A stretch of 64,000 nucleotides of DNA from JALZKA01 sp963786495 (GCA_963786495.1 CAWAZL010000004.1:265884-329883), one strand, 5' to 3'. Numbered from the stretch's first letter, positions 52,839 through 61,750 are shown. The notes: generated by a model not told the origin, from the letters alone. Program-made: numbers and translations.

Positions 52839-53876
52839 GTGGGCCGCAAGCTTTACATCGCCGTCGTACTAGGAATCGTGCTGCTTTTGGCAGGCGCGGT
52901 CGGCGCGTACGCCTGGGACAAGTCGCGCTCGGACGAGATCGCCGAGGGCATCACGATCGGCGGCATCAACGTCGGCGGGATGACCGAGGAGGAGGCCCAG
53001 GAAGCCGTCTCTGAGGCACTGGTCGAGCCGCTTGACGAGGATGTCGTTGTGGTTCACCAGGGCACTAAGTACATCTTGAGCGCCGAAAAGCTTGCAGTCC
53101 ACGCGGACGTGGCGTCCAGCGTCCAGGCCGCGCTCAACGAAAGCCAGGAGGGCGGCCTACCCACTCGGCTCTGGCGGTACGCGACCGGCGGCGAGGTGGC
53201 CGAGGCGATCGAGCCCTCGGTCGACTTCGACCAGGCCGAGATCGACAAGTTCATCGAGATCATCGCCGACGACGTCCACCAAGAGCCGGTCAACGCTTCG
53301 GTCGAGCCGACGGCGACCTCGATCGAGCCCGTCCACGAGCAGGTTGGATACGCCCTCCGCCAGGAAGACCTCCGCGAGAAGGTGATGGCCGCGGTCAAGT
53401 CGCCGGGCGAAGGCAAGCTCAAGGCGCTCGTGGAGGAGACCGAGCCTGAAGTCACCACTCAGGACCTGGCCGACCAGTATCCGGTCTACCTGACGGTCAA
53501 CCGCTCCACCTTCGAGCTGAAGCTCTGGGAGAACCTCGAGCTTTCCAAGACTTACACCGTCGCGATCGGCGCCGCGGGCTTCGACACGCCGACGGGCGAG
53601 TACTCGATCCAGAACAAGGCCGTCGACCCGACCTGGAACGTCCCTGACTCCGACTGGGCGGGCGACCTCGCCGGCACGGTCGTACCCGGAGGCGCGGCGA
53701 ATAACCCCTTGAAGGCCCGCTGGATGGGCATCTACGACGGTGCCGGCATCCATGGCACCGACGACACCGCATCGCTCGGAAGCGCCGCGTCGCACGGTTG
53801 CGTGCGCATGGCCGTGCAGGACGTCATCGAGCTCTACGACGACGTCCCGGTCGGCACTCCCATCTACATCGGTTGA
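52839..53876 (+). CDS. L,D-transpeptidase with PG_binding_4 domain
   Basis: 345 residues. One N-terminal membrane anchor (YIAVVLGIVLLLAGAVGAYAW), then a VanW/PG_binding_4-like region (ITIGGINVGGMTEEEAQEAV), and a C-terminal YkuD catalytic domain: PVYLTVNRSTFELKLWENLE, TPTGEYSIQNK, GIHGTDD, and SHGCVRMAVQDVIELYD with the catalytic Cys and His. Makes 3-3 peptidoglycan crosslinks outside the membrane. GTG start. An intrinsic terminator follows. Confidence 0.93.
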   Translation: MGRKLYIAVVLGIVLLLAGAVGAYAWDKSRSDEIAEGITIGGINVGGMTEEEAQEAVSEALVEPLDEDVVVVHQGTKYILSAEKLAVHADVASSVQAALNESQEGGLPTRLWRYATGGEVAEAIEPSVDFDQAEIDKFIEIIADDVHQEPVNASVEPTATSIEPVHEQVGYALRQEDLREKVMAAVKSPGEGKLKALVEETEPEVTTQDLADQYPVYLTVNRSTFELKLWENLELSKTYTVAIGAAGFDTPTGEYSIQNKAVDPTWNVPDSDWAGDLAGTVVPGGAANNPLKARWMGIYDGAGIHGTDDTASLGSAASHGCVRMAVQDVIELYDDVPVGTPIYIG

Positions 53877-53897
53877 GGCGCGAAGCAGCGCCTGGCT

Positions 53898-53924
53898 CCT
53901 CCCGCCTCAGGCGGAGGTTTTGTT
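53898..53924 (+). terminator. Rho-independent terminator after the L,D-transpeptidase
   Basis: CCTCCCGCC-TCA-GGCGGAGG (one bulged C) followed by TTTTGTT. It lies 22 bases after the stop codon. Confidence 0.8.
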
Positions 53925-53970
53925 GCGTGGGTAGGTAACGCGGGTCCGGGCCGGAAAGACTGTCGCCAGT

Positions 53971-54906
53971 ATGGGAAGCGCGACTGCGAGTGAGGACGTG
54001 GAGGGGACGAAGTTGAGCCCCCGCTGGGAGGCCGCCCTCCTCGAGTTCGCGCGTGAACAGGACCGCCGCGGAGCTGCGGCGGCGACGAAGCGGGCGTACG
54101 CGTCTGACCTCACGGAGTTGGCCGTGTGGGCGTCCGCGCGCGGCACCGATCCCGGCGATCTTCGGTACCGCGATCTGCGTGGTTTCGCGGCGCAGCTTTC
54201 GGGCCGTGGCCTCGCGAAGTCGAGCATCGGCCGCAAGCTCGCCGCGGTGCGGACGTTCCACGGCCATCTGGTCGACGCGGGCCATGCCGACTCGAATCCC
54301 GCCGAGCTTCTGCCGACCCCGAAGCGCGAGCAGCGGCTGCCGCGAACACTTGGCCGCGACGACGTCGCCGAGCTTCTCGATCGCATCCCGGTCAAGACGC
54401 CGCTGGAGGCCCGCGACCGGGCGATGTTCGAGCTGGCGTACTCGTGTGGCCTCCGTGCCGAAGAGATCGTGAACCTCAATACCGACTCAATCGACTTCGA
54501 TTCGGAGAGCCTCCGTGTCACCGGCAAGGGCTCGAAGACGCGCCTGGTTCCGATCGGAGAGCCCGCGCAGAAGGCGCTTCGCCGCTACTCAGAGACCGCG
54601 CGCCACGCGCTCACGGGAGGGCCTGGGACCGAGGCGCTGTTCCTCTCAAGGAACGGTCTCCGCCTATCGACCTCGGACGTTCGCAGGAGGCTTCAGATCT
54701 GGGTCAGGGAGTTGTCCGAGCACGGCCGCGTGTCGCCTCATTCGCTCCGTCACTCGTTTGCCACGCACCTCTTGGAGGGGGGCGCAGACCTTCGTTCGAT
54801 CCAGGAGCTTCTAGGTCACTCCTCCGTGTCGACGACCCAGGTCTACACGCGAGTCGAGCCAAAGACCTTGCGAGATGCCTACCAGCGAAGCCATCCACGC
54901 GCCTGA
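53971..54906 (+). CDS. xerC: Tyrosine recombinase XerC/XerD type
   Basis: 311 residues. SAM-like N-terminal core-binding domain (KRAYASDLTELAVWA), then the catalytic set: Arg in AYSCGLRAEEIVNL, Lys in VTGKGSKTRLVPIG, HSLRHSFATHLLEGGADLRSIQELLGHSSVSTTQVYTRV in pieces with His-x-x-Arg, His and nucleophile Tyr. Length and context (dprA...whiG) fit the chromosome-dimer resolvase rather than a phage integrase. Symbol is by similarity; XerD is not excluded. Confidence 0.88.
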   Translation: MGSATASEDVEGTKLSPRWEAALLEFAREQDRRGAAAATKRAYASDLTELAVWASARGTDPGDLRYRDLRGFAAQLSGRGLAKSSIGRKLAAVRTFHGHLVDAGHADSNPAELLPTPKREQRLPRTLGRDDVAELLDRIPVKTPLEARDRAMFELAYSCGLRAEEIVNLNTDSIDFDSESLRVTGKGSKTRLVPIGEPAQKALRRYSETARHALTGGPGTEALFLSRNGLRLSTSDVRRRLQIWVRELSEHGRVSPHSLRHSFATHLLEGGADLRSIQELLGHSSVSTTQVYTRVEPKTLRDAYQRSHPRA

Positions 54907-54938
54907 ACGCGTAGGTTTAGGAACCCAGAGAGAGCTTT

Positions 54939-55724
54939 ATGGAGATCAACGTAAAGGCAGTCGAACTTCGCGAGCTTTGGCGGAGTTACAAGGTCGACGG
55001 GGATGAACGCGCACGGGAGCGCCTAGTCGTCGCCTATTCGCCCCTGGTCAAGTTCATCGCGGGCCGCATGGCATCGGGCCTTCCGTCGCATGTCGAGGAG
55101 GCCGATCTCGTCTCTTACGGGCTCCTGGGCCTGATCGGCGCGATCGAGCGCTTCGACCTCGAGCGCGAGATCAAGTTCGAGACCTTCGCCGTCGCGCGCA
55201 TCAAGGGCGCGATCATCGACGAGCTCCGCTCGCTGGACTGGGTGCCTCGCAGCGTCCGCTCCCGCGCGCGTGATGTCGAGCGGGCGCACGCCGCACTCGA
55301 GAGCTCGCTTGGCCGGGCTCCCACCGACGAGGAGATGGCAGTAAAGCTCGAGATAACCGTGGATGAGTTCCGCGATGTCCTGCTCGAGATCGCGAACTCT
55401 TCCGTCTTGGCACTCGACGACCTCTGGACATTCGCCGACCCCGAAGGCGGCGGCGGCCAGATCTCCGTCCTCGACACGATCCAGGACCCGAACGCGCTCG
55501 ATCCCGAACACGAGGCGAACACGGCTGAGCTCAAGGACCGCCTCGCCGACGCGATCGAATCACTGCCAGAGCGCGAGCGCCTGGTGATCGCCCTCTACTA
55601 CTACGAAAGCCTCACGCTCCGAGAGATCGGCGAGGTCCTGGGCGTCACCGAGTCGCGCGTATCCCAGCTTCACACCAAGGCCGTCCTGGCGCTCCGCTCG
55701 CGCTTCCAGGCCACACCGCTCTAG
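54939..55724 (+). CDS. whiG: FliA/WhiG-family RNA polymerase sigma factor
   Basis: 261 residues. Region 2: LVKFIAGRMASGLPSHVEEADLVSYGLLGLIGAIERFD and FETFAVARIKGAIIDELRSLDWVPRSVR in pieces; region 3 (AHAALESSLGRAPTDEEMA); region 4 helix-turn-helix (LPERERLVIALYYYESLTLREIGEVLGVTESRVSQLHTKAV in pieces). In Streptomyces WhiG starts sporulation septation and lies near dprA/xerC, as here; no flagellar genes are in the window. Regulon unknown. Confidence 0.85.
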   Translation: MEINVKAVELRELWRSYKVDGDERARERLVVAYSPLVKFIAGRMASGLPSHVEEADLVSYGLLGLIGAIERFDLEREIKFETFAVARIKGAIIDELRSLDWVPRSVRSRARDVERAHAALESSLGRAPTDEEMAVKLEITVDEFRDVLLEIANSSVLALDDLWTFADPEGGGGQISVLDTIQDPNALDPEHEANTAELKDRLADAIESLPERERLVIALYYYESLTLREIGEVLGVTESRVSQLHTKAVLALRSRFQATPL

Positions 55725-55751
55725 CCGGCCTCAGTCGTTAGATTCTCGGTC

Positions 55752-57836
55752 GTGGGCCATCGGGCACCAGACCGGATCAGGAACGTCGCCCTAATCGGGC
55801 ACCGCGGCAGTGGCAAGACCAGCCTCGCCGAGGCGATCCTGTTCGAGGCCGGGAAGATCAACCGCCTCGGCTCGGTGACCGAGGGCACGACGGTCTGCGA
55901 CCACGAGCCGGATGAGCAGGAGCGCCAGATGTCGATCGACGCCGCAGTCGCATCGATTGATTTCCACGACCGCAAGATCAACCTGATCGACACGCCCGGC
56001 GACCCCAGCTTCGTCGCCGACGCGCTCGCGGCGCTTCGCGTCGTCGACTCGGCAGTTGTGGTGGTGAACGCGGTCTCAGGCGTCGAGGTCCACACCGAGC
56101 GCCTATGGAAGCGCGCCGCGAGCGAGGGCCTCTCGCGTCTCATATTCGTGAACATGCTCGACCGCGAGCGCGCCGACTTCTTCAAGACCCTCGACTCGCT
56201 CAAGGCCGCATTCGGCGTGCACGTCGTCGCGACCGAGATCCCGATCGGCTCCGAGCATGAGGTGAAGGGCGTCGTCGACCTGATCGACATGAAGGCCTAC
56301 GTCTACGAGGGCGAGGGACGCGGCAACTCGTCTGAGGCCGAGATCCCGGAAGAGCTTCAGGACCTGGCGCAGGAATACCGCGAGAAGCTGATGGACGAGG
56401 TCGCCGAGAATTCGGACGAGCTCATGGAGCGCTACCTCGAGGGCGAGGAGATCTCGCATGAAGAGATCGTCACCGCGCTCAAGAAGGGCGTCACCGAGGG
56501 CCACCTCTTCCCAGTCACATGCGGTATCGCCACCAAGAACCTGGGCTCCGACCGTCTGCTCGAAGCGCTTCTCGAGGACCTGCCTTCACCCGCGATGCGC
56601 GGCGCGATCCACGCGCTTGGTGCGGAGGACGAGGAAGCCGATATCGCGCCCGAGGAGGATGCACCCGTCCTCGCCTACGTCTTCAAGACGACGGCCGATC
56701 CCTACACCGGCCGGATCAACCTCCTTCGGGTCGAGTCGGGCGTGCTTCGCTCGGACTCGCACTTGATCAACGCGACGCGCGGCTCGAAGGAGCGAATCGG
56801 GCAGCTCGCCTCGCCTTGGGGCAAGGACATGGATCCCGTCGACGAGCTCGGGCCGGGCGACATCGGCGCCGTCCCCAAGCTGAAGGACACGCGCGCCGGC
56901 GATGTCCTGGCCGAGAAGCAGACGGACATCCACTTTCCGCCGCTCGACCTGCCGGCACCGGTCATGGCCTTCGCCTACGAGGCGAAGACCAAGGGTGACG
57001 AGGAGAAGGCCGGGGTTGCGATCCACCGCCTCGAAGAGGAGGACCCGACGCTTGATGTCCACCGCGACCCGGATACGGGCGAGCAGATCATCGCCGGTCT
57101 CACGCAGGTCCACGTCGAGGTGATCGTCGAGCGGATGAAGCGCCGCTTCGGCGCCGAGATCGAGCTTCACCCGCCGCAGGTTCCGTACCTCGAGACGATC
57201 CGCAAGCCCGCCAAGGCGCACGGCCGCTACAAGAAGCAGACGGGCGGCCGCGGGCAGTTCGGGGATTGCCATATCGAGATCGAGCCGGGTGAGCCCGGGA
57301 CCGGCCTCGAGTTCGTGAACGCGATCAAGGGCGGGTCCATCCCCGGCGGGTTCATCCCCGCTGTGGAGAAGGGCATCTCCGAGCAGATGGCCAAGGGCGT
57401 GCTCGCGGGCTATCCCGTTAAAGACGTGCGCGTGCGGCTCTTCGACGGCCAGTACCACACGGTTGACTCTTCTGAGATGGCGTTCAAGATCGCCGGCTCG
57501 ATGGCCTTCAAGGATGCTGCGGCGAAGGCCGAGGCGTTTCTCTTGGAGCCCATCGTCGAGATGACGATCTCCACGCCCGAGGACACGGTGGGCGACGTGA
57601 TCGGCGATCTCAACTCGCGCCGCGGGCATCCGCTCGGCATGGAGCCGAAGGCCTCGATGACGGAGATCAAGGCCGAGGTGCCGATGGCCGAGGTGCTCGA
57701 CTACGCGCCCGATCTCCGGGCGATCACCGGTGGGCGGGGAGACTTCACGATGGAGTTCATTCGCTATCAGGAGGTCCCAGGCCAGATTGCCCAGAAGATC
57801 ATCGCCCAGAGCCAGGCTGAGGCCCAGGCCGCTTGA
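55752..57836 (+). CDS. EF-G2-like translation-factor GTPase
   Basis: 694 residues with all five EF-G domains. G1 is GHRGSGKTSL instead of the GHxDHGKTT of true EF-G; switch I DEQERQMSIDAAV lacks the usual GIT-IT; G3 is DTPGDPSF; the NKxD motif is NMLD (Lys replaced by Met). Domain IV (GGRGQFGDCHIEIEPGEPG, GGSIPGGFIPAVEKGI) is intact. This places it with the divergent FusA2 class; as I recall the mycobacterial member binds GTP but lacks ribosome-dependent hydrolysis. GTG start. Stop overlaps the next gene. Confidence 0.85.
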   Translation: MGHRAPDRIRNVALIGHRGSGKTSLAEAILFEAGKINRLGSVTEGTTVCDHEPDEQERQMSIDAAVASIDFHDRKINLIDTPGDPSFVADALAALRVVDSAVVVVNAVSGVEVHTERLWKRAASEGLSRLIFVNMLDRERADFFKTLDSLKAAFGVHVVATEIPIGSEHEVKGVVDLIDMKAYVYEGEGRGNSSEAEIPEELQDLAQEYREKLMDEVAENSDELMERYLEGEEISHEEIVTALKKGVTEGHLFPVTCGIATKNLGSDRLLEALLEDLPSPAMRGAIHALGAEDEEADIAPEEDAPVLAYVFKTTADPYTGRINLLRVESGVLRSDSHLINATRGSKERIGQLASPWGKDMDPVDELGPGDIGAVPKLKDTRAGDVLAEKQTDIHFPPLDLPAPVMAFAYEAKTKGDEEKAGVAIHRLEEEDPTLDVHRDPDTGEQIIAGLTQVHVEVIVERMKRRFGAEIELHPPQVPYLETIRKPAKAHGRYKKQTGGRGQFGDCHIEIEPGEPGTGLEFVNAIKGGSIPGGFIPAVEKGISEQMAKGVLAGYPVKDVRVRLFDGQYHTVDSSEMAFKIAGSMAFKDAAAKAEAFLLEPIVEMTISTPEDTVGDVIGDLNSRRGHPLGMEPKASMTEIKAEVPMAEVLDYAPDLRAITGGRGDFTMEFIRYQEVPGQIAQKIIAQSQAEAQAA

Positions 57837-58330
57837 CGCAAAAGGCTGACTTCAACGCCGAGGAGTGGGACGCCGTGCGCCGCGGACCCGCGGCCGCGGC
57901 CATCCTGGTCATCGCTTCGCAGCGCGGCGGAACCGTTCGCGAGAGCTTTGCGGTCGGAAAGGTGTACACCCAGGCTGCGCAGTCCGGCTCCGGGGGCATC
58001 TTGGCGGAGATCGTCTCCGACCCGCCCAAGATCGACCGTGGGCACCTCGGGACGCCCGAAGAGCTTCCCGTTCGTGTCCCGCAGGCCATCTCCGAGGCCG
58101 TCTCGCTTCTTGCGGGCAGGGCTACGCCCGAGGAAGTCGATGCCTTCAAGCGCTTTTGCCTGGACGTCGCGGAGCACGCAGCCGAGGCGACGAAGTCCGG
58201 TGACTTCCTCGGCATCGGCGGCAAGCGCATCTCCGAGAAGGAGAGCGCCGCGCTCGATCAGATTGCCTCGACCCTCGGGATCGAGCGGTCCACCGAGAGC
58301 CTTGCGCCGGCGGACGACGGCGAAGAGTGA
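57833..58330 (+). CDS. Conserved helical protein coupled to the EF-G2-like gene
   Basis: 165 residues, TTG start overlapping the EF-G2 stop (TTGA). Mostly helical: FNAEEWDAVRRGPAAAAILVI, ASQRGGTVRESFAVGKVYTQA, VPQAISEAVSLLAGRATPEEVDAFKRFCLDVAEHAAEA in pieces, then GDFLGIGGKRISEKESAALDQIASTLG. The last part recalls TerB-type or chaperone-like helical bundles, but I cannot name the family. No signal peptide, one cysteine. The tight coupling suggests it works with the GTPase. Confidence 0.65.
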   Translation: MTQKADFNAEEWDAVRRGPAAAAILVIASQRGGTVRESFAVGKVYTQAAQSGSGGILAEIVSDPPKIDRGHLGTPEELPVRVPQAISEAVSLLAGRATPEEVDAFKRFCLDVAEHAAEATKSGDFLGIGGKRISEKESAALDQIASTLGIERSTESLAPADDGEE

Positions 58331-58734
58331 GGCTTCTAGTAAACGTCGACGGTGGCTCGCGCGGCAACCCGGGGCCCGCTGCAGTCGGTGTGGTCGTCCG
58401 CAACGCTGACGGAGAGGTGATCGCGGACGCTGCTGAGCCGATCGGCAACGCGACCAACAACGTCGCCGAGTACAGAGCGCTCATCCGCGGTATCGAGCTC
58501 GCCGCCGAACACGGGGCGACCGAGCTCTCGCTGCTGGGGGACTCAGAACTTGTGGTGAAGCAGATCCGCGGCGAGTACAAAGTGAAAGACGCGAACCTGA
58601 AGCCGCTTCATGCCCAGGCGCGGCAGGCGCTCTCAGCGTTCAGCGACTGGACGTTCGAGCACGTGCGCCGCGAGCAGAACGCCGAAGCCGACGCCTTGGT
58701 GAACCAGGCGCTGGACGCACACTCGACGCTCTGA
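58327..58734 (+). CDS. rnhA: Ribonuclease HI-family protein
   Basis: 135 residues, the short actinobacterial/archaeal type. VNVDGGSRGNPGPAAVGVV (first Asp), NVAEYRALIRGIELA (Glu), LLGDSELVVKQIRGEY (second Asp) and EQNAEADALVNQALD (third Asp) give the DEDD set. ATG/ GTG-type start overlapping the preceding stop by 4 bases. It ends 5 bases from the convergent protease gene. Confidence 0.9.
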   Translation: MRLLVNVDGGSRGNPGPAAVGVVVRNADGEVIADAAEPIGNATNNVAEYRALIRGIELAAEHGATELSLLGDSELVVKQIRGEYKVKDANLKPLHAQARQALSAFSDWTFEHVRREQNAEADALVNQALDAHSTL

Positions 58735-58739
58735 TGCCG

Positions 58740-59966
58740 TCAACCGGCGGCCTTCGCCAGATTTACCCGGCCGAAGCCGAAGCTCTGGTCGCGGCCCGGC
58801 GCTCCGAGGTCGTCTACGGACGAGTCGAGCTTCGAGACAACCTGCGCGGCCGTCAGCCCGGCGTTCTTCGTCCTGATCACAGCGGCGACGCCGGCGACAT
58901 GCGGCGTCGCCATCGAGGTGCCCGAGATCGTGTTGTAGGCGCCGTTGTTCCAGGTCGAGAGGATGTCGACGCCCGGCGCTGCGATCTCGACGTCCGCGTT
59001 CGCGTTGGAGAAGCTCGCGCGAGCATCTGTGTCGTCCGTCGCCGCAACCGAGACCACGTTTGGATACGCGGCCGGGTAGTTGAGCGTCGCATCGCCGTCG
59101 TTGCCGGCGGCCGCGATCAGGACAGAGCCGTTGGCGCCGCCGCTCTTCCAGGCGTAGTCGACCGCGTTCTTGAGCGTGGTGGAGGCTCCGCCTCCGAGGC
59201 TCATCGAGATCACCTTCGCGCCCTTATCGTGGGCCCACCGGATGCAGTTGGCGACGTCTCCAGTGGAGCCGGTGCCGAGGGCGCCGCCCAGCGCCTTGCA
59301 GATCGCGAGGGGCGAGTTGAACGAAACGCCTGTCACGCCGGTGCCGTTGTTGGCGTTCGCCGAGATCGTGCCCGCGACGTGCGTGCCGTGGCCGTTGTCG
59401 TCAGCGCACGACCCTTCCTGGATCGTGCCGGCGAAGATCGGCAGGAGGCCCTGCGACCGCGCGCAGTTGGCGAGCTTGCCGCTCAGGTCCGGATGCGCCG
59501 ACTGTATGCCCGTGTCGACGATGCCGACTTTGGCCCCGCCGGCGGCGGGGAAGGCGCCAAGCCCGGCAGCGTCCCAGCCCTCGGGCGCGTCGATGTCGGC
59601 GTCACTCGTGCCGCCCGTCTGCCCCGTGTTGTTCAGGCCGTACAGGCCGCTGAACTGCGAGTCGTTCGGCGTCGCCTGCGTGCGGAGGATCTTGTTCTTC
59701 TCCGCGTAGGCCACCAGCCCGGAGCGCTCGAGCGCAGCAACGAGCGCGGCTGGCTGGCTGCTGCCCAGCACAACGGCGTCAGTGCCCCGGATCTTGCCGG
59801 TGACCTCGCCTGCGCCGACCCGCTGGGTCAGGGAGGCGATCTGGCCGACGGTGGCGCCTGGGCGAAACTCGACGATGACCCCGTCGGCGTCCGCCGCGGC
59901 CTGGCTCGGCACGCACAAAAGCGCAACCGTAGTCGCGAGCAACGCTGCCCGCGTGTGGATTCTCAT
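58740..59966 (-). CDS. Secreted subtilisin-like serine protease (S8)
   Basis: 408 residues. Signal peptide (MRIHTRAALLATTVALLCVP, cleavage near SQAAADA), then an I9-type propeptide (GVIVEFRPGATVGQIASLTQRVGA), then the catalytic domain: Asp in VGIVDTGIQSAHPDL, His in DNGHGTHVAGTISANANNGTGV, oxyanion Asn in IAAAGNDGDATL, Ser in ISGTSMATPHVAGVAAV. Two cysteine pairs may form disulphides. No C-terminal anchor, so it is likely released. Confidence 0.93.
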   Translation of the reverse strand: MRIHTRAALLATTVALLCVPSQAAADADGVIVEFRPGATVGQIASLTQRVGAGEVTGKIRGTDAVVLGSSQPAALVAALERSGLVAYAEKNKILRTQATPNDSQFSGLYGLNNTGQTGGTSDADIDAPEGWDAAGLGAFPAAGGAKVGIVDTGIQSAHPDLSGKLANCARSQGLLPIFAGTIQEGSCADDNGHGTHVAGTISANANNGTGVTGVSFNSPLAICKALGGALGTGSTGDVANCIRWAHDKGAKVISMSLGGGASTTLKNAVDYAWKSGGANGSVLIAAAGNDGDATLNYPAAYPNVVSVAATDDTDARASFSNANADVEIAAPGVDILSTWNNGAYNTISGTSMATPHVAGVAAVIRTKNAGLTAAQVVSKLDSSVDDLGAPGRDQSFGFGRVNLAKAAG

Positions 59967-60071
59967 GCTTGGCTTACCCTTCTGGAAAGGCCGGACCCGG
60001 ACAGCCCGGCGCAGATCCCTTCGGCACTACCCCGGCGCTTGAAAATTGAAACCGGGGAACCCTCGACTGAC

Positions 60072-60077
60072 TAGACT
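60072..60077 (+). promoter_or_regulatory. Probable -10 element of the tRNA-Gly gene
   Basis: TAGACT, ending 11 bases before the tRNA. A TTGAAA at 60046-60051 is 20 bases upstream, too far for an ideal -35, so only the -10 is suggested. Confidence 0.3.
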
Positions 60078-60088
60078 CGTCCGCTCGC

Positions 60089-60162
60089 GCGGCTGTAGCT
60101 CAGTTGGCTAGAGCGACACGTTGCCAACGTGTAGGTCGTCGGTTCGAATCCGATCAGCCGCT
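60089..60162 (+). tRNA. tRNA-Gly (GCC)
   Basis: 74 bases folding into a complete cloverleaf: acceptor GCGGCTG/CAGCCGC, D arm GCTC...GAGC, anticodon stem ACACG/CGTGT with loop TTGCCAA (anticodon GCC at 60122-60124), T arm GTCGG-TTCGAAT-CCGAT, discriminator T. CCA is not encoded. Confidence 0.97.
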
Positions 60163-60191
60163 CTCTTCGAAGTCCAGCCAGACTTCACGCT

Positions 60192-60680
60192 TTGACCGAT
60201 CCCGGCCAGCACCTCGTCGAGGTCCACGACATGTTCCGCCGCGAGCTCTCTGAGCTTCGCGAGCTGCTTGCGAACGTGCGCAACGGAGCGGTGAGCGCCG
60301 GCGACGCCAGGTCCGGGCTGAACGCGATGGCGATGCGCCAGAACGATTGGACCCTGGGGGCTGTGTGCTCGCGCTACTGCAGCGGCGTCACGCACCATCA
60401 CCACTTGGAAGACGAGGGCATCTTCCCGCACCTCAGAAAGAGCGACGAGGCGCTCGGCCCGGTGCTCGACCGCTTGGCCGCAGAGCATCTGGAGATCCAC
60501 GACGCGATCGAGGCTGTCGACACCGCCCTCGTCCGCCACATGAACGAGCCCACCGACTTCTCAGGGATCGAGCGGGCGATCGACGCACTCTCAGAAGCGC
60601 TGCTGACGCATTTCACCTACGAGGAAGATCAGCTGGTTGAGCCGCTCTCGAGGCACGGGTTCTACGCGGGCCAGGTCTAA
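60192..60680 (+). CDS. Hemerythrin-like (HHE) domain protein
   Basis: 162 residues, a four-helix bundle. Candidate di-iron ligands: H12 in QHLVEVHDMF, the HHHHLEDEGIFPHL cluster, AEHLEIHDAI, and HFTYEEDQLVEPL near the end. Probably binds oxygen or senses redox/NO; partner unknown. TTG start, 30 bases after the tRNA. Confidence 0.85.
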   Translation: MTDPGQHLVEVHDMFRRELSELRELLANVRNGAVSAGDARSGLNAMAMRQNDWTLGAVCSRYCSGVTHHHHLEDEGIFPHLRKSDEALGPVLDRLAAEHLEIHDAIEAVDTALVRHMNEPTDFSGIERAIDALSEALLTHFTYEEDQLVEPLSRHGFYAGQV

Positions 60681-60693
60681 GCTGATTGGGGTC

Positions 60694-60901
60694 GTGGCTG
60701 ACTACAGCGTGAACACTTGGCCTCACAAAGGGAGCTACCGATGAGACCAAGGCTAGCTTCGCGTTCGTCGCGGGCGACTTCCGGCGCGTCCACCGGTCAG
60801 CGCTCGTCGCCTGCGTCTATCGTGCGTCGGAGTGGCGCCACAAGGAGGTCGAACTCGCAGCCCACGACCTGCTCCAGCTACTCGATAAGAAGGCCGGCTA
60901 G
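60694..60901 (+). CDS. Possible small protein, one frameshift
   Basis: GTG start 13 bases after the hemerythrin stop: MADYSVNTWPHKG, then with one base removed near 60732, ATDETKASFAFVAGDFRRVHRSALVA and HKEVELAAHDLLQLLDKKAG before a TAG. Corrected length is about 68 residues. The shifted continuation has good composition and no stops, and the +1 type matches the other breaks in the window. Family unknown. Confidence 0.35.
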
Positions 60902-60933
60902 GCCGATGTGGGAGAATCGGCGAAGGAGAGTCC

Positions 60934-61470
60934 ATGATCGCACTTCGCTCACGCCTGTCGTTCGCCAACGTGATGTCGGTCGTTGCGGTATTCATCGCCC
61001 TCGGCGGCAGTGCCTGGGCGATCAGCGCCAACAGCGTCGGCTCTAAGCAGATCAAGCCCAGCGCGGTTCGCAGCTCGGACGTGAAGAACGGTCAGGTTAA
61101 GGCCGCCGATCTCTCGGGCACCGCCCTCGACGCAGAGGCCACGCATCTCGTCGGCGAGGTAGGGGAGCCAGCGTTCCTCAACGGCTGGGTGAACTCCGAC
61201 ACGGTCAACTTCAGGCCGGCCGGCTACTTCAAGGACAGGTTCGGCGTCGTCCACCTGCAGGGATTGGTCGAGGACGGCACGTCCGGCGAGATCTTCCAGC
61301 TGCCCGCCGGCTACAGCCCTGGGAAGGGCCAATACGTCCCTGCAGCTCTCCCGAGCAACGCGGCCGTCGGAGAGATCATCGTCTCGTTCAACGGAACGGT
61401 CTCGCGCAACAACGCTGTGCTGCCGAGCGAGGCGATCTCGCTCGACGGAATTTCGTTTCGCGTTCCGTAG
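60934..61470 (+). CDS. Exported surface protein (paralogue 1)
   Basis: 178 residues. N-terminal hydrophobic segment SFANVMSVVAVFIALGGSAWA is an uncleaved anchor or signal typical of a large Thermoleophilia family. A linker with VGSKQIKPSAVRSSDVKNGQVKAADLSG follows, then a beta domain: GYFKDRFGVVHLQGLVEDG, IFQLPAGYSPG and the end AISLDGISFRVP. The same beta domain appears in the partial gene at the window end. AAGGAG precedes the ATG. Confidence 0.75.
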   Translation: MIALRSRLSFANVMSVVAVFIALGGSAWAISANSVGSKQIKPSAVRSSDVKNGQVKAADLSGTALDAEATHLVGEVGEPAFLNGWVNSDTVNFRPAGYFKDRFGVVHLQGLVEDGTSGEIFQLPAGYSPGKGQYVPAALPSNAAVGEIIVSFNGTVSRNNAVLPSEAISLDGISFRVP

Positions 61471-61552
61471 CGGCCGCGATGACCCGGTATCGGCCGGTGC
61501 CGTCCCTAGACCGAAATTGCTCGGCGCGGATGGGGACGCCGTCCACGAGCGT

Positions 61553-61750
61553 TCAAAGTTGAGCGAACTCAGCGGCAAGCGGAATCTCGCTGTGGCCGCC
61601 GGACGCGCTCGTCCGGACTCGGACCAAGAGCTGCGTGCGGTCCTCTTCGAGTTCGATCGGCTCCAGCTCGGCGACGTCCATGACCAGGCCGGTGAAGGCC
61701 AGATCCCCGTTTGCGTTGGTTATGTCGCGCATCCAGGCTTCGTAGTTCAC
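61553..61750 (-). CDS. Small protein coupled to the alpha/beta hydrolase
   Basis: 65 residues from a GTG overlapping the hydrolase stop (GTGA). MNYEAWMRDITNANGDLAFT then an acidic, beta-like stretch (LVMDVAELEPIELEEDRTQLLVRVRT). No family recognised. The overlap and coding-like composition support it. The 82 bases between it and the convergent surface-protein gene hold nothing I recognise. Confidence 0.5.
   Translation of the reverse strand: MNYEAWMRDITNANGDLAFTGLVMDVAELEPIELEEDRTQLLVRVRTSASGGHSEIPLAAEFAQL

Noticed and set aside
53971..54906. Tyrosine recombinase as the integrase of a genomic island
   Set aside because: Length, motifs and position between dprA and the whiG-like gene match housekeeping XerC; no att-like repeats or cargo genes are adjacent, and the tRNA is 5 kb away with no duplicated 3' end.
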